Assembly (NCBI GenBank): GCA_034769895.1
Contig: CM068369.1
Location: 422,703,479 to 422,767,478 of the forward strand
Direction of reading: 5' to 3'
DNA length: 64,000 bases
Source: Magicicada septendecula
Lineage: Eukaryota; Arthropoda; Insecta; Hemiptera; Cicadidae
How positions within the stretch are numbered: position 1 is the first letter of the stretch; each line of letters opens with the position of its first letter. Of the stretch, positions 39,488 through 51,700 are shown in pieces. The notes under the pieces were generated by a model. That model ran no database searches, was not told where the DNA came from, and saw only the letters and a program-made list of their open reading frames with translations. The position numbers and the translations under genes were made by a program.

Positions 39488-42400
39488 CAAAGCTACTGAA
39501 GACAGAAGAAAGAAGAATAATTAGAACTACTATTACTGAAGAAAGAAGAAAGAAGAACTAATTAAAACTACTATTACTGAAGAAGGAAGAAAGAAGAACT
39601 AACTATAACTACTACTACAGAAGAAGGAAGAAAGAAGAACAAACAAAGCTACTGAAGACAGAAGAAAGAAGAATAATTAGAACTACTATTACTGAAGAAA
39701 GAAGAAAGAAGAACTAATTAAAACTACTATTACTGAAGAAGGAAGAAAAAAGAACTAACTATAACTACTACTACAGAAGAAGGAAGAAAGAAGAACAATC
39801 AAAGCTACTGAAGACAGAAGAAACAAAACTAATCAAAACTCAAAGAAGAAAGAAGAATAATCCCAAACTAAATCTAAGGAAGAAAGAAGAACTAATTAAA
39901 ACTACTATTACTGAAGAAGGAAGAAAGAAGAACTAACTATAACTACTACTACAGAAGAAGGAAGAAAGAAGAATAATCAAAGCTACTGAAGACAGAAGAA
40001 AGAAGAATAATTAGAACTACTATTACTGAAGAAAGAAGAAAGAAGAAATAATTAAAACTACCAATACTGAAGAAGGAAGAAAGAAGAACTAACTATAACT
40101 ACTACTACAGAAGAAGGAAGAAAGAAGAACAAACAAAGCTACTGAAGACAGAAGAAAGAAGAATAATTAGAACTACTATTACTGAAGAAAGAAGAAAGAA
40201 GAACTAATTAAAACTACTATTACTGAAGAAAGAAAAACTAATTAAAACTACCAATACAGAAGAAGGAAGAAAGAAGAACTAACTATAACTACTACTACAG
40301 AAGAAGGAAGAAAGAAGAACAAACAAAGCTACTGAAGACAGAAGAAAGAAGAATAATTAGAACTACTATTACTGAAGAAAGAAGAAAGAAGAACTAATTA
40401 AAACTACTATTACTGAAGAAGGAAGAAAGAAGAACTAACTATAACTACTACTACAGAAGAAGGAAGAAAGAAGAACAATCAAAGCTACTGAAGACAGAAG
40501 AAACAAAACTAATCAAAACTCAAAGAAGAAAGAAGAATATTCCCAAACTAAATCTAAGGAAGAAATAAGAACTAATTAAAACTACTATTACTGAAGAAGG
40601 AAGAAAGAAGAACTAACTATAACTACTACTACAGAAGAAGGAAGAAAGAAGAACAATCAAAGCTACTGAAGACAGAAGAAACAAAACTAATCAAAACTCA
40701 AAGAAGAAAGAAGAATAATCCCAAACTAAATCTAAGGAAGAAAGAAGAACTAATTAAAACTACTATTACTGAAGAAGGAAGAAAGAAGAACTAACTATAA
40801 CTACTACTACAGAAGAAGGAAGAAAGAAGAATAATCAAAGCTACTGAAGACAGAAGAAAGAAGAATAATTAGAACTACTATTACTGAAGAAAGAAAAACT
40901 AATTAAAACTACCAATACAGAAGAAGGAAGAAAGAAGAACTAACTATAACTACTACTACAGAAGAAGGAAGAAAGAAGAACAAACAAAGCTACTGAAGAC
41001 AGAAGAAAGAAGAATAATTAGAACTACTATTACTGAAGAAAGAAGAAAGAAGAACTAATTAAAACTACTATTACTGAAGAAGGAAGAAAAAAGAACTAAC
41101 TATAACTACTACTACAGAAGAAGGAAGAAAGAAGAACAATCAAAGCTACTGAAGACAGAAGAAACAAAACTAATCAAAACTCAAAGAAGAAAGAAGAATA
41201 ATCCCAAACTAAATCTAAGGAAGAAAGAAGAACTAATTAAAACTACTATTACTGAAGAAGGAAGAAAGAAGAACTAACTATAACTACTACTACAGAAGAA
41301 GGAAGAAAGAAGAATAATCAAAGCTACTGAAGACAGAAGAAAGAAGAATAATTAGAACTACTATTACTGAAGAAAGAAAAACTAATTAAAACTACCAATA
41401 CAGAAGAAGGAAGAAAGAAGAACTAACTATAACTACTACTACAGAAGAAGGAAGAAAGAAGAACAAACAAAGCTACTGAAGACAGAAGAAAGAAGAATAA
41501 TTAGAACTACTATTACTGAAGACAGAAGAAAGAAGAATAATTAGAACTACTATTACTGAAGAAAGAAGAAAGAAGAACTAATTAAAACTACTATTACTGA
41601 AGAAGGAAGAAAAAAGAACTAACTATAACTACTACTACAGAAGAAGGAAGAAAGAAGAACAATCAAAGCTACTGAAGACAGAAGAAACAAAACTAATCAA
41701 AACTCAAAGAAGAAAGAAGAATAATCCCAAACTAAATCTAAGGAAGAAAGAAGAACTAATTAAAACTACTATTACTGAAGAAGGAAGAAAGAAGAACTAA
41801 CTATAACTACTACTACAGAAGAAGGAAGAAAGAAGAATAATCAAAGCTACTGAAGACAGAAGAAAGAAGAATAATTAGAACTACTATTACTGAAGAAAGA
41901 AAAACTAATTAAAACTACCAATACAGAAGAAGGAAAAAAGAAGAACTAACTATAACTACTACTACAGAAGAAGGAAGAAAGAAGAACAAACAAAGCTACT
42001 GAAGACAGAAGAAAGAAGAATAATTAGAACTACTATTACTGAAGAAAGAAGAAAGAAGAACTAATTAAAACTACTATTACTGAAGAAGGAAGAAAGAAGA
42101 ACTAACTATAACTACTACTACAGAAGAAGGAAGAAAGAAGAACAATCAAAGCTACTGAAGACAGAAGAAACAAAACTAATCAAAACTCAAAGAAGAAAGA
42201 AGAATAATCCCAAACTAAATCTAAGGAAGAAATAAGAACTAATTAAGACTACTATTACTGAAGAAGGAAGAAAGAAGAACTAACTATAACTACTACTACA
42301 GAAGAAGGAAGAAAGAAGAACAATCAAAGCTACTGAAGACAGAAGAAAGAAGAATAATTAGAACTACTATTACTGAAGAAAGAAGAAAGAAGAACTAATT

Positions 42401-43390
42401 AAAACTACCAATACAGAAGAAGGAAGAAAGAAGAACAATCAAAGCTACTGAAGACAGAAGAAACAAAACTAATCAAAACTCAAAGAAGAAAGAAGAATAA
42501 TCCCAAACTAAATCTAAGGAAGAAAGAAGAACTAATTAAAACTACTATTACTGAAGAAGGAAGAAAGAAGAACTAACTATAACTACTACTACAGAAGAAG
42601 GAAGAAAGAAGAACAAACAAAGCTACTGAAGACAGAAGAAAGAAGAATAATTAAAACTACTATTACTGAAGACAGAAGAAGGAAGAATAATTAAAACTAG
42701 AGAAGAAAGAAGAATAACCAAAACTACTACTACTGAAGAATGAAGAAAGAAGAACAATCAAAGCTACTGAAGACAGAAGAAAGAAGAATAATTAGAACTA
42801 CTATTACTGAAGAAAGAAGAAAGAAGAACTAATTAAAACTACTATTACTGAAGAAGGAAGAAAGAAGAACTAACTATAACTACTACTACAGAAGAAGGAA
42901 GAAAGAAGAACAATCAAAGCTACTGAAGACAGAAGAAAGAAGAACTAATTAAAACTACCAATACTGAAGAAGGAAGAAAGAAGAACAAACTATAACTACT
43001 ACTACAGAAGAAGGAAGAAAGAAGAACAATCAAAGCTACTGAAGACAGAAGAAACAAAACTAATCAAAACTCAAAGAAGAAAGAAGAATAATCCCAAACT
43101 AAATCTAAGGAAGAAAGAAGAACTAATTAAAACTACTATTACTGAAGAAGGAAGAAAGAAGAACTAACTATAACTACTACTACAGAAGAAGGAAGAAAGA
43201 AGAACAATCAAAGCTACTGAAGACAGAAGAAAGAAGAATAATTAGAACTACTATTACTGAAGAAAGAAGAAAGAAGAACTAATTAAAACTACCAATACTG
43301 AAGAAGGAAGAAAGAAGAACAATCAAAGCTACTGAAGACAGAAGAAAGAAGAACAATCAAAGCTACTGAAGAAGGAAAAAAGAAGAAAAA
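39488..43390 (+). repeat. Purine-rich minisatellite in 5' LTR U3 (~3.9 kb)
   Basis: Modules of ~35-50 bp built on GAAGAAAGAAGAA plus AT-rich linkers (ACTACTATTACT, ACTAACTATAACTACTAC, AATCCCAAACTAAATC) recur in variable order and form higher-order blocks of ~150-250 bp. The plus strand is strongly purine-biased. One module series (CTAGAGAAGAAAGAAG, ~42690) occurs once and can serve as an alignment anchor to the 3' LTR. Confidence 0.9.
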
Positions 43391-45394
43391 TTAAGACGAT
43401 CCATATAAAACAAAAACCCCATAGGGAAAGAACCCCCAAAAAACCCCAAAATCAATGAATGCCCAAAGAGAAAGTATAACACCCTAAAAAACCATATCAC
43501 TGTAAAACTGACAAAAACTAAAAGTGTTAGTAGTATTAAATATTAGTGCATTCAAAAAGTTATTATTTAGTTTGTATAGACAAGTCTTCACAGTTCCCCC
43601 ATGGTTGAATATTTCATATTAAAAGCTAGAAAAAGACTAGTAAATATATTGATAATTCACCATAGACAAGTGCAAGTGATCAAATTATAAATAATAAACT
43701 TTAAAAGGGTACATGAGTTGCAGTACATAGTAACAAACTTTAAGTTTTGTGAACAGTGCCTACTTTGATAATGAAGTAGTAATATTACTAAATAAAAGCT
43801 ACTAAAGCGATATGAACATTCCATAGAATGGAATATAACTTAGGTAGCTAGGGGTATACTTTAAGAGGGGGTATAAATTTTATAAATGGGGAACTACAGA
43901 ACAAACTGTTTATGATGAAGTTTATAGAAGGTGTTAACAATTATATATGGAACCAGGATGTTAGGTTCCTATTACATATAACATTTAGATAAATAAGGGT
44001 TAGTCATAAGAGATATTAGTATTATAACTGTTATTTTATTGTTCAGTTTAATTTAGGAATGCACTGTCTAAAAATAGATATCATTCCAATGTTGTAGAAA
44101 TACTCTTTATTATGTTATTAGATAATATACTAAGCAATGTTATTCAGAACACTAGTTGTGATATAGAGAGATGTTATATGTTAATTATATAATCAATAAT
44201 TTATGTTATACCAGTCAGAGAAGGATATAAAATAGCTACATTAATAAAACATTTGGAAATTAGCCACACATCAGATCTAGGCCAAAGAATAAATTTAAAC
44301 TGCAGAATAATTAACAAACCTAGTCTTATAAACCATATAAAATGACAATATTCAGGCAAAATAAACTCAACATATCAAATACTATGTAAATAAGGCTTTC
44401 TAAAGATATGGTCATTATATGAGTAAAATTATTTAATTGTCTAATAAAATACCATTAAAACTGAAATAGATTAACTGACTCTATCCTAGGGGAAGTCATA
44501 TACAATTGAATTATATTAAAAAACCATCATTAGTATACTAAATTGCAATAAAATAAGTGAGAATTGATAATTATACAAATTTCAGATTTCATAGAATAAT
44601 AATTATATTAGTTAAAATGGCTATTATTTACATAGAAGACAGGGAAGTATAATTTTAGGCCTACCTCCCAAAAAATTATAAGAAATATAATTTTCAGATA
44701 AAACTTTGTAATACTAACTTAATTACTATCAAAATAAGTAGAATAGAATAGTGAAAACGAATATGTATTTTATATTTCAAACAGTTAACTAATAACGAAT
44801 TTATTTTTTGAACATAAAGTACATTTTTAAAAGTATCGGAAGTTATGGCAAATTTAAACAATGAATGAGATATATTATATAGGCTAAGACTTTCATGAGA
44901 CGAAGGAAATACAGACAGTTCATTATTATGCGTTGATGAGTGCACTTAAAGTAACCTTTCGCCAGAAATAACCTTTAATGGCGTTATGTTATAAACCGTA
45001 TCTCAGTGAAAATTTTGAAAATAATTATTTTAAACTATTTTATAGATTGTGAAGTGGTGAAAGTGACCAATGAACACAGTAACACTAATAAATTGAACCA
45101 CACATAACTAGATAAGCAGAATAACACTGATATTACACCAAATACAGACCGAAATTTAGAGGTTAAAAACGACACACATAAACACAACAAGATATATCCA
45201 GTGACAACATTCTACACAAAGTGAACTTTCCATGATACACCAGCGACAATAAACTATACTCCAGGACGATCGTATACAATTGCTGAGAGCATTTACTCGA
45301 AGAAAGGACACCTTTATTACAACAAAAACTTCATCAACGCTGGAGGCTTCCTTGCGCATGCGTCAGTCAACCATTTCGGTCCGGTCCGCTGCAG

Positions 45395-45400
45395 TATAAA
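45395..45400 (+). promoter_or_regulatory. TATA box, 5' LTR
   Basis: TATAAA in GCAGTATAAAG just after a GC-richer stretch (GCGCATGCGTCAG, GGTCCGGTCCGC). Transcription is expected to start ~25-30 bp downstream. Confidence 0.55.
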
Positions 45401-45672
45401 GAAACGACATGGCGACTATTGGTTCGAAATCAAATCATATATAAACTTTTAATATTTTTAATTATTATTGTATTGTTAAATTTTAAGACATTTAATAAGT
45501 GTAAGTGTTATACTTTCCTTCCCACAACCTTCTCTGGCTATATATTTTAATAACCGTTTAAAGAACCCTATTTTATAATACCAATATAAATTGTTTATAT
45601 CGACCGGCCCTGAGCGAGTCGATACTGTATTGTGATATCAATTTTAATCAAACAATTTCATTATTTTTTGTT

Positions 45673-45678
45673 AATAAA
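45673..45678 (+). promoter_or_regulatory. Poly(A) signal, 5' LTR
   Basis: AATAAA ~275 bp after the TATA box. It would define the R/U5 border a few tens of bases downstream. Confidence 0.5.
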
Positions 45679-46189
45679 CATTCTATTTCGGTAAATTGGA
45701 GTTGGTTTTTTACTATAAAAAAAAGACTTAACAATTAATTAATGAAGAAACCCAACTAACTGAAGGGCGGTACATACGAAACAACAACGTTTCAGAAAGA
45801 AGAAGAAGAGAGCCGTCTTTCGTTCAAACTTGGAGTTAACAAGATTATCTTTCCAACAAAATTACTGAAAGTGACCCTATTACTAGAATAACCACGATAC
45901 CATTTCATTTATAATTACAACCGACTAACTCAATTTGTTCCTAAAATTTAAGAACAGGTTACCCAAAAACATTTTCCAGAAAATTAAAATTTTTTTTTTA
46001 TTTTAAATTTTATTTTTATTTTTTCAAATTGCTACAACAGCAATATACACAGATTTTATTTGTAACTACGAAGACTAGGAACATTACCAAATTGACGTTT
46101 CCGGAGCGGAACGTCAGAAAACTACACACATATGTACACAAATTATTTTATTACACAATTCAAATCATTATTGTGAATTATTGCAAATT

Positions 46190-46213
46190 TGACGAACCCA
46201 ACTTGTGGGGCTT
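46190..46213 (+). repeat. Degenerate primer-site-like copy 1 in U5
   Basis: The segment TGACGAACCCAACTTGTGGG plus GCTT resembles the tRNA-Lys(CUU) complement TGGCGCCCAACGTGGGGC with small insertions. It is preceded by the same TTGCAAATT-type context as the real primer site. Confidence 0.5.
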
Positions 46214-46263
46214 GATTACATCAGAGTCTATTACTACCACCATTCAGAGTTTTATTACAAATT

Positions 46264-46288
46264 TGGCTAGCCCAACCAGTGGGGCCTT
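46264..46288 (+). repeat. Degenerate primer-site-like copy 2 in U5
   Basis: TGGCTAGCCCAACCAGTGGG plus GCCTT, preceded by TTACAAATT as at the real primer site. Relative to the tRNA-Lys(CUU) complement it has 2-base insertions at two places. Confidence 0.5.
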
Positions 46289-46358
46289 CAGGAGAGCACA
46301 ATCAACATACATCGATATTTATTTTATTATTCCCACCACTCATTGTATTATTACAAAT

Positions 46359-46376
46359 TGGCGTCCAACTAAAGGG
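46359..46376 (+). other. Primer-binding site of giant element
   Basis: TGGCGTCCAACTAAAGGG begins 3 nt after the LTR end. The first 11 bases differ at one position from the tRNA-Lys(CUU) complement. The rest matches only with a gap. The primer tRNA is therefore probably Lys(CUU), but not certainly. Confidence 0.65.
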
Positions 46377-46463
46377 CTGTAATTAGGGGTTGAAATGTGG
46401 TAATTACTTACCCAATTCCTAATTCAGCTTGGCATTGGTTAGTCAGCCAGGGAATCAGGGAAG

Positions 46464-48779
46464 ATGATGCATCGTGCCACATCAAAGAAGAGAGCGGCGG
46501 AGGCCGAGAAAGAACTCGATATGGAGGATAAGGAGGCGACCCCAGTGGAGGACGTGGAAAAGATACTAGAATGGGTAGAACATCAACAACCAGCACCACC
46601 AGAGAAACAACCCGAAATACCCACTCAAACAGGGGACGTCCATGTCCAAGACCAGGAGAAATCCAAAACAACAGAAGAAAGTAAAATGGACAAATTAATG
46701 GAAATGTTCATGCAAATAAGGAAGGACAACCAAGCAACAAAGGAAGAGTTGAAAAAAGACATGGAAGAAAACAGCAAGAAGATGGAAGAAAACTTAAGGA
46801 AGGACAACCAAGCAACAAAAGAAGAGTTGAAGAATGATAACCAATCGTTAAAAGAAGAATTGAAGAAGGACAACCAAGCAACAAAAGAAGAATTGAAGAA
46901 GGACAACCAAGCGACAAAAGAAGAATTAAGTAAAAAGATTGAAGACACCCATAAGAGAATTGAGGAAACCAGTAAGAAGGTGGAAAAGAAAATGGAAGAA
47001 AATAAGAAGAATTTGGAAGACAAGATGGAAGAAACCAACAAGGAAATGAAGAAAGACAACCGATCTTTAAGCCGGAAAATTGATGAAACTAACCAGAAAC
47101 TGGAGGAAACCAGCAAAAAGATGGAAGAAAAATTTGAGGAGAATAACAAGAAAATGGAAGAGAAGATGGGGGAGAGGTTGGAAGAGTTAAGAGAGGACAA
47201 CCAACTACTACGAGAAGAATTACGGGAAGTGAACCAGGAGAATCTAGACAAGTTAGACGAACGAATGGAGCTATTAAGAAAGGAAATGAACAAGGAACTC
47301 AAGGAAAATAAGAAATCTATGACCAAAAAGCTGGAAGACGAAACCATAACTATAAACCAACAGATAAGAGAAGTTGATGGAAGATGTCAGCTGACGGAAG
47401 TGGAGGTACAAGAGTTCAAGGAAGTGGTGAACACAAAGGTCACAAATCTTGAAGAGTCTACTCGCAAGAAGGCAGAAGAAAACCGAAGGGAAAGCCAGGA
47501 AGAACTCAGCAAGGTACGAACTCGAATTACGGAAAGATGCGACGGAATGGAGGAAGCAATGACTAACATCACTGGTCAAGTGAGACAGAACCAGGAGGAC
47601 ATGGAAGCCATTCGGAGCCGACCAACCAGCTTTACTAATATCCCAATAAACGAGAACAGAGAATGGCTTAACTTTCGCCAGTATAAAAGGAAGCCAATGG
47701 AGTTCTTGGCCCGTATCGAAGAATATATGGCCAAACATAAAAGTAATCGATGGTCCAATAATCGTGAACTGTTAGACGAGTCATTCCGTGATATGACGGA
47801 TAATTGGTGGATGGCGAACAGGAGCGAAATAACCGATTATCCGCAGTTCAAAGGTTTGTTCAAGTCTAAGTATTGGTCCGAGACCACTCAGAATTTAATA
47901 AGGGACAACATCTGCAATGGCCGATATAGAACTCAGTTTGGCAGTACCATGACTGCGTACTTTCTTGGGAAAGTGTGCCTGGCCAAGCACCTGGAACCAG
48001 CCATACCAGAGGAATGCCTGGTGAACAAGCTCTCTTATCATTACGACGAGGAGGTCATAAGAGCTCGAAGAGGTAGTCAGATAAAGACCATACAGGCGAT
48101 GACGGAGCTATTGGAGAACTATGAGAATGAAGAATATTACAGGCAGAGCAGAAGAAGAAACGAGCGGCCAGAAGTACGAAATAATCCGTCATCTAACAAT
48201 AATAGTCAACCGGTCAACAGTGGGTACCAAGGAAATAGATACAATCCGAATTACCATAATCAACACCCCACGAATGGTAACAACAACAATAATAACCATG
48301 GGAATATAAACCCAAATAATAACAGAAATAATAACGGGTTCTCCGGAAATCGAGGTAATTATTACCCGAATAATTATATGAATAGACAAAGAAACGCCAA
48401 TCCTACAAATAACACCGAGCGGTTTGACAATAACAATAGGGGTTACCCTAATCAGAATAACAACAACAACAGGTTCTCCCGACCCCGGGTAAATTTTATA
48501 CGGGCGGAAGGAAACAACCACCGCAGGTATAACCAGCAACGGCGAAACAGCGTACGCGAGTACGAAGATCTAAACCGAAGCCGAGAACGGGACAACTCTA
48601 GTTATAATTTGCCGAGGCGAAGTACTAGCCTAGATGACCCGGAGCGGCGTACAAATAGAGAACAAACCTACGAACCGAGAACTGAAAGACTGGAACCTAC
48701 TCAAGGTTTCCCCACTGATGCCTCTGTTGGTCCGAGTAATAACCAAGATGAGGAGAATTTAAACGGGAGGAGGCAGTAA
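46464..48779 (+). CDS. gag: Gag polyprotein of giant Gypsy element (771 aa)
   Basis: Structural protein expected to form the particle. The start is the first of two adjacent ATGs, with A at -3. Residues ~1-75 are acidic. Residues ~80-380 form a very long charged coiled coil. Its early part is built from 11-residue repeats (KDNQATKEELK and variants, five or more between ~85 and 155), followed by EEN/KKME heptads. Residues ~395-560 hold the globular capsid-like region (WLNFRQYKRKPMEFLARIEEY, then SKYWSETTQNLIR), typical of Ty3/Gypsy Gag. Residues ~570-680 are Asn-rich and 680-771 are Arg-rich. No CCHC zinc knuckle is visible, so the basic N/R tail may bind nucleic acid instead. The length exceeds most Gypsy Gags because of the coiled coil. 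The last codons overlap the pol frame. Confidence 0.9.
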   Translation: MMHRATSKKRAAEAEKELDMEDKEATPVEDVEKILEWVEHQQPAPPEKQPEIPTQTGDVHVQDQEKSKTTEESKMDKLMEMFMQIRKDNQATKEELKKDMEENSKKMEENLRKDNQATKEELKNDNQSLKEELKKDNQATKEELKKDNQATKEELSKKIEDTHKRIEETSKKVEKKMEENKKNLEDKMEETNKEMKKDNRSLSRKIDETNQKLEETSKKMEEKFEENNKKMEEKMGERLEELREDNQLLREELREVNQENLDKLDERMELLRKEMNKELKENKKSMTKKLEDETITINQQIREVDGRCQLTEVEVQEFKEVVNTKVTNLEESTRKKAEENRRESQEELSKVRTRITERCDGMEEAMTNITGQVRQNQEDMEAIRSRPTSFTNIPINENREWLNFRQYKRKPMEFLARIEEYMAKHKSNRWSNNRELLDESFRDMTDNWWMANRSEITDYPQFKGLFKSKYWSETTQNLIRDNICNGRYRTQFGSTMTAYFLGKVCLAKHLEPAIPEECLVNKLSYHYDEEVIRARRGSQIKTIQAMTELLENYENEEYYRQSRRRNERPEVRNNPSSNNNSQPVNSGYQGNRYNPNYHNQHPTNGNNNNNNHGNINPNNNRNNNGFSGNRGNYYPNNYMNRQRNANPTNNTERFDNNNRGYPNQNNNNNRFSRPRVNFIRAEGNNHRRYNQQRRNSVREYEDLNRSRERDNSSYNLPRRSTSLDDPERRTNREQTYEPRTERLEPTQGFPTDASVGPSNNQDEENLNGRRQ
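48758..48764 (+). promoter_or_regulatory. -1 ribosomal frameshift site (slippery heptamer)
   Basis: T TTA AAC lies in the gag frame (codons AAT TTA AAC), 12 bases before the gag stop codon at 48777-48779. It is a classic X XXY YYZ heptamer. A -1 slip enters the pol frame exactly. A stem can form 5 nt downstream (48770-48776 with 48800-48806, one G-U pair, 23-nt loop). Confidence 0.85.
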
Positions 48780-51700
48780 TAAACAATAAGGACCTTTTGC
48801 TGCTTCTATCGCCTGGGTATGTAAATGAATTGCCGATAGTAAATAATCCCAATAAAATTACAATCATTCGATGTAATTACTTGAAAAATATTAGAAATGA
48901 ATTACTGGAGGAGGACAACGCTCGCCTCCCTATAATAAATAATGAAATAATATACATTAATGCAGAAGTCGAAGGAACATTCGCACAACTAATGATTGAT
49001 ACCGGTGCGAATGTATCCATAATTAATACAACAGAATTGGAAAGAATCCAAGGAAATTGTGGTAAGTTATTGCCAACCTTACCTATAAATAACATTGTAT
49101 TAATCGGTGCCACTGGTCGCCAAAACAAGACAATCAGAAAACAAGTATCATTGAATGTCGTTAGTAAGGGTATAGCGATGAACATGGTCTTCTTAATTGC
49201 GGCAGGATTACCTTTCAACATATTAGTGGGATGTGATGTACTGAGAAGGAACTCGGCTATTATTGATTTACGAATGGAGAAGGTATCACTCTTTACCGGA
49301 GATCTGACCTGGACGGCCGATTTAGTCGGTAGTGAGATGACACTTCCCAGCAGTATCCACCAGCAAATACGTAGCATAAATTATACCAATACTAACACCA
49401 TTCCTAACACTATAGTATATGAACTTACAGACGAGGATTTATGGTCCCAGAAAATACAGGAGATAAGGGATTTCCGAAGCGGAATTAATAGAGAAAAATT
49501 ACCCAATACTCAAGCGAATCAGCTAGTACAAATTTATGAAAAATACCGCTCAGTATTTTCCGATGAGCCAGGCAAGGTAAGAAATTATCACTGTACCCTT
49601 CAATTCCGAGATACAGTAGAGTTTAATAGGAAATCCTACCCTATCGCACATTCTCGAAAAGAGGCAGTAAGAGCAGAAATTAATCGAATGATTAATAACG
49701 ATATAATAGAACCTAGTCAATCCCCGTACACCAGCCCTATTGTCGCAATTCCCAAGAAAAACGGCGAAGTCCGGCTTTGTTTGGATGCTCGGGAAATAAA
49801 CAAGAAAATCATTAATGATAGAACATCGCCCGGTGAGATTGAGGAAATCCTGAAACGCTTCCATGGTACCCAATACTTCAGCACTTGGGATACGGTGTGC
49901 GGATACTGGCAGGTAGAGTTGCACCCACGGAGTCGCCAATATCTGGCTTTCATATTCGAGGGGCGTAATTACCAATTCAAAAGATTGCCCTTCGGATTGG
50001 TAAACTCAGTTGCCATCTTTGTGACCTGCATGGACCAGATATTGGGACAAGAAGCACTTCAGTTTACAACGGTGTACGTCGACGACTTACTGATAACATC
50101 TAAGACGTGGGAGGAACACTGTTACCGGGTGGAACATGTGCTAAAAAAATTATCTGCCAGTAACGTCACGCTGAAGTTGGAAAAATCCAAGTTTATTGCC
50201 AGAGAAGTGCAATTTTTAGGATTTAACTTGGACGATCAAGGAATCTCACCGTCGGCAGAAAAGGTAGAAGCCATCCAGAAGTTCCCGGCACCCAAAAACA
50301 GGAAGCAATTGCAGTCATTCCTGGGACTCTGCAATTATTATAGAAAGTTCCAGGAACAATATTCAGAGTTAACTGTGAGGTTTCAACCTCAATTATCATC
50401 TAAAAACAAGTGGGTATGGTGTAAGGAACAAGAGGGGATTTTTCAACAAATTAAGGACAAATTTCTGGCTACCATAATACTTCGCCACCCAAACTTTAAG
50501 TTACCGTTCTTCATGAATTGCGATGCCAGCAACATCAGTCTGGGAACGACACTGTATCAAGAGGACGAGAAGGGTCAACCTCAAGTAATTAGCTTCGCAA
50601 GCAGGTCTTTGAACCAATGCGAAAGGAATTACACGGTGACGGAAAAAGAGTTACTGAGCGTGGTATTCGCTTGCGGTAAGTTCCGCACTTACATTTTGGG
50701 ATACCCCGTTACTATCCGAACGGACCATAAATCAATTTCATTCTTAAAAAGCTGCAAACTGAACCATGGCAGACTAACGAGGTGGATACTTGCCCTTCAA
50801 GAATACCATCTACAATGGGAGTACATCCCTGGTAAAAAGAATATAGTAGCGGATGTGTTGTCCCGGGTCAATGTGGAAGAACAAACTTTCGAAGGGGAGA
50901 AAGAAAGCGTGCTGAAAATATATCATCTTCTTAGCACCAGAGCCGATTTAACAACAATATTAACCAACATGAGCACCCACCAACAAGCGGACCCAAAATT
51001 GAGAAACCTCAAACTTCGGCTGGAAGAGGGAGATGAAACCGTTGCTAAATATTACCAGATGAATAAACAAATACTGTTCGTTAAAACCTCCTTGAAGGAA
51101 GAGATCTGGAAGGTAATTATTCCGACACAGATCGAAAAGGAATTGATAGTGAATTACCACATACGTTACGGGCATATGGGCGCCCTCAAGGTAATAAAGG
51201 CTCTGGAGGAGAGCTGCTATATAAAAAGCATCAATAGAAAGGTCCAAATGTATATAAAGAGTTGTAAAATCTGCCAGCTGGTGAAAACTAATAATGAGAA
51301 GAAGGAAGGTGTGATGATCCCAATCACTTCCCAAGCAAAATTGGAGAAGGTGTTCCTAGACATTTGCGGACCATTTCCCCGGAGTGGAGGTCGACACCAA
51401 TATCGATACCTAACCATCATAATGGATCACTTCACCAAATATGTTAAGCTATACCCTACTAATCGAGCGACTACCCGGAAAATTCTGGGGATACTAACTG
51501 AACAATATATCCCACACCTGGGGAAACCATCTTCGATCATTACTGATCATGGAACCCAGTTTAAGGGTAGAAAATGGCGGGATACATTATTGTCAATGGG
51601 CATTCGTACATACAAGACCTCGGTCTACCATCCGAGCAGTAACCCGGCAGAGCGAGTGTTGCGAGAAGTGGGGAGGATCCTCAGGACTTATTGTCACCAT

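Larger units (their letters stand above)
39219..46355 (+). repeat. 5' LTR of giant Gypsy element (7137 bp)
   Basis: TG...CA termini. U3 runs to ~45420 and includes the minisatellite (39488-43390) and ~2 kb of unique AT-rich DNA (43391-45390) with no credible gene. A TATAAA box lies at 45395-45400 in a GC-richer promoter-like stretch, and AATAAA at 45673-45678. R is therefore probably ~45425-45695 and U5 runs to 46355. U5 carries two degenerate copies of the primer-site region and a 10-bp hairpin (46093-46116). Confidence 0.9.

Noticed and set aside
39488..43390. CRISPR-like or coding repeat array
   Set aside because: Modules are contiguous and variable with no unique spacers. There are stops in all frames, and it lies within LTRs of a eukaryotic retroelement.
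44694..45359. Two antisense frames in U3 of the giant LTR (also at 57186-57851)
   Set aside because: They are identical in both LTRs only because the LTRs are copies. No motifs or promoter support them.
46029..46382. 117-codon frame spanning R/U5 and the primer site
   Set aside because: It starts without ATG, crosses the LTR border, and has no recognised domain.
46625..48539. Antisense frames up to 240 codons opposite gag
   Set aside because: They are Ser/Phe/Leu-rich mirrors of the Glu/Lys coiled coil and Asn-rich tail. They are composition shadows.
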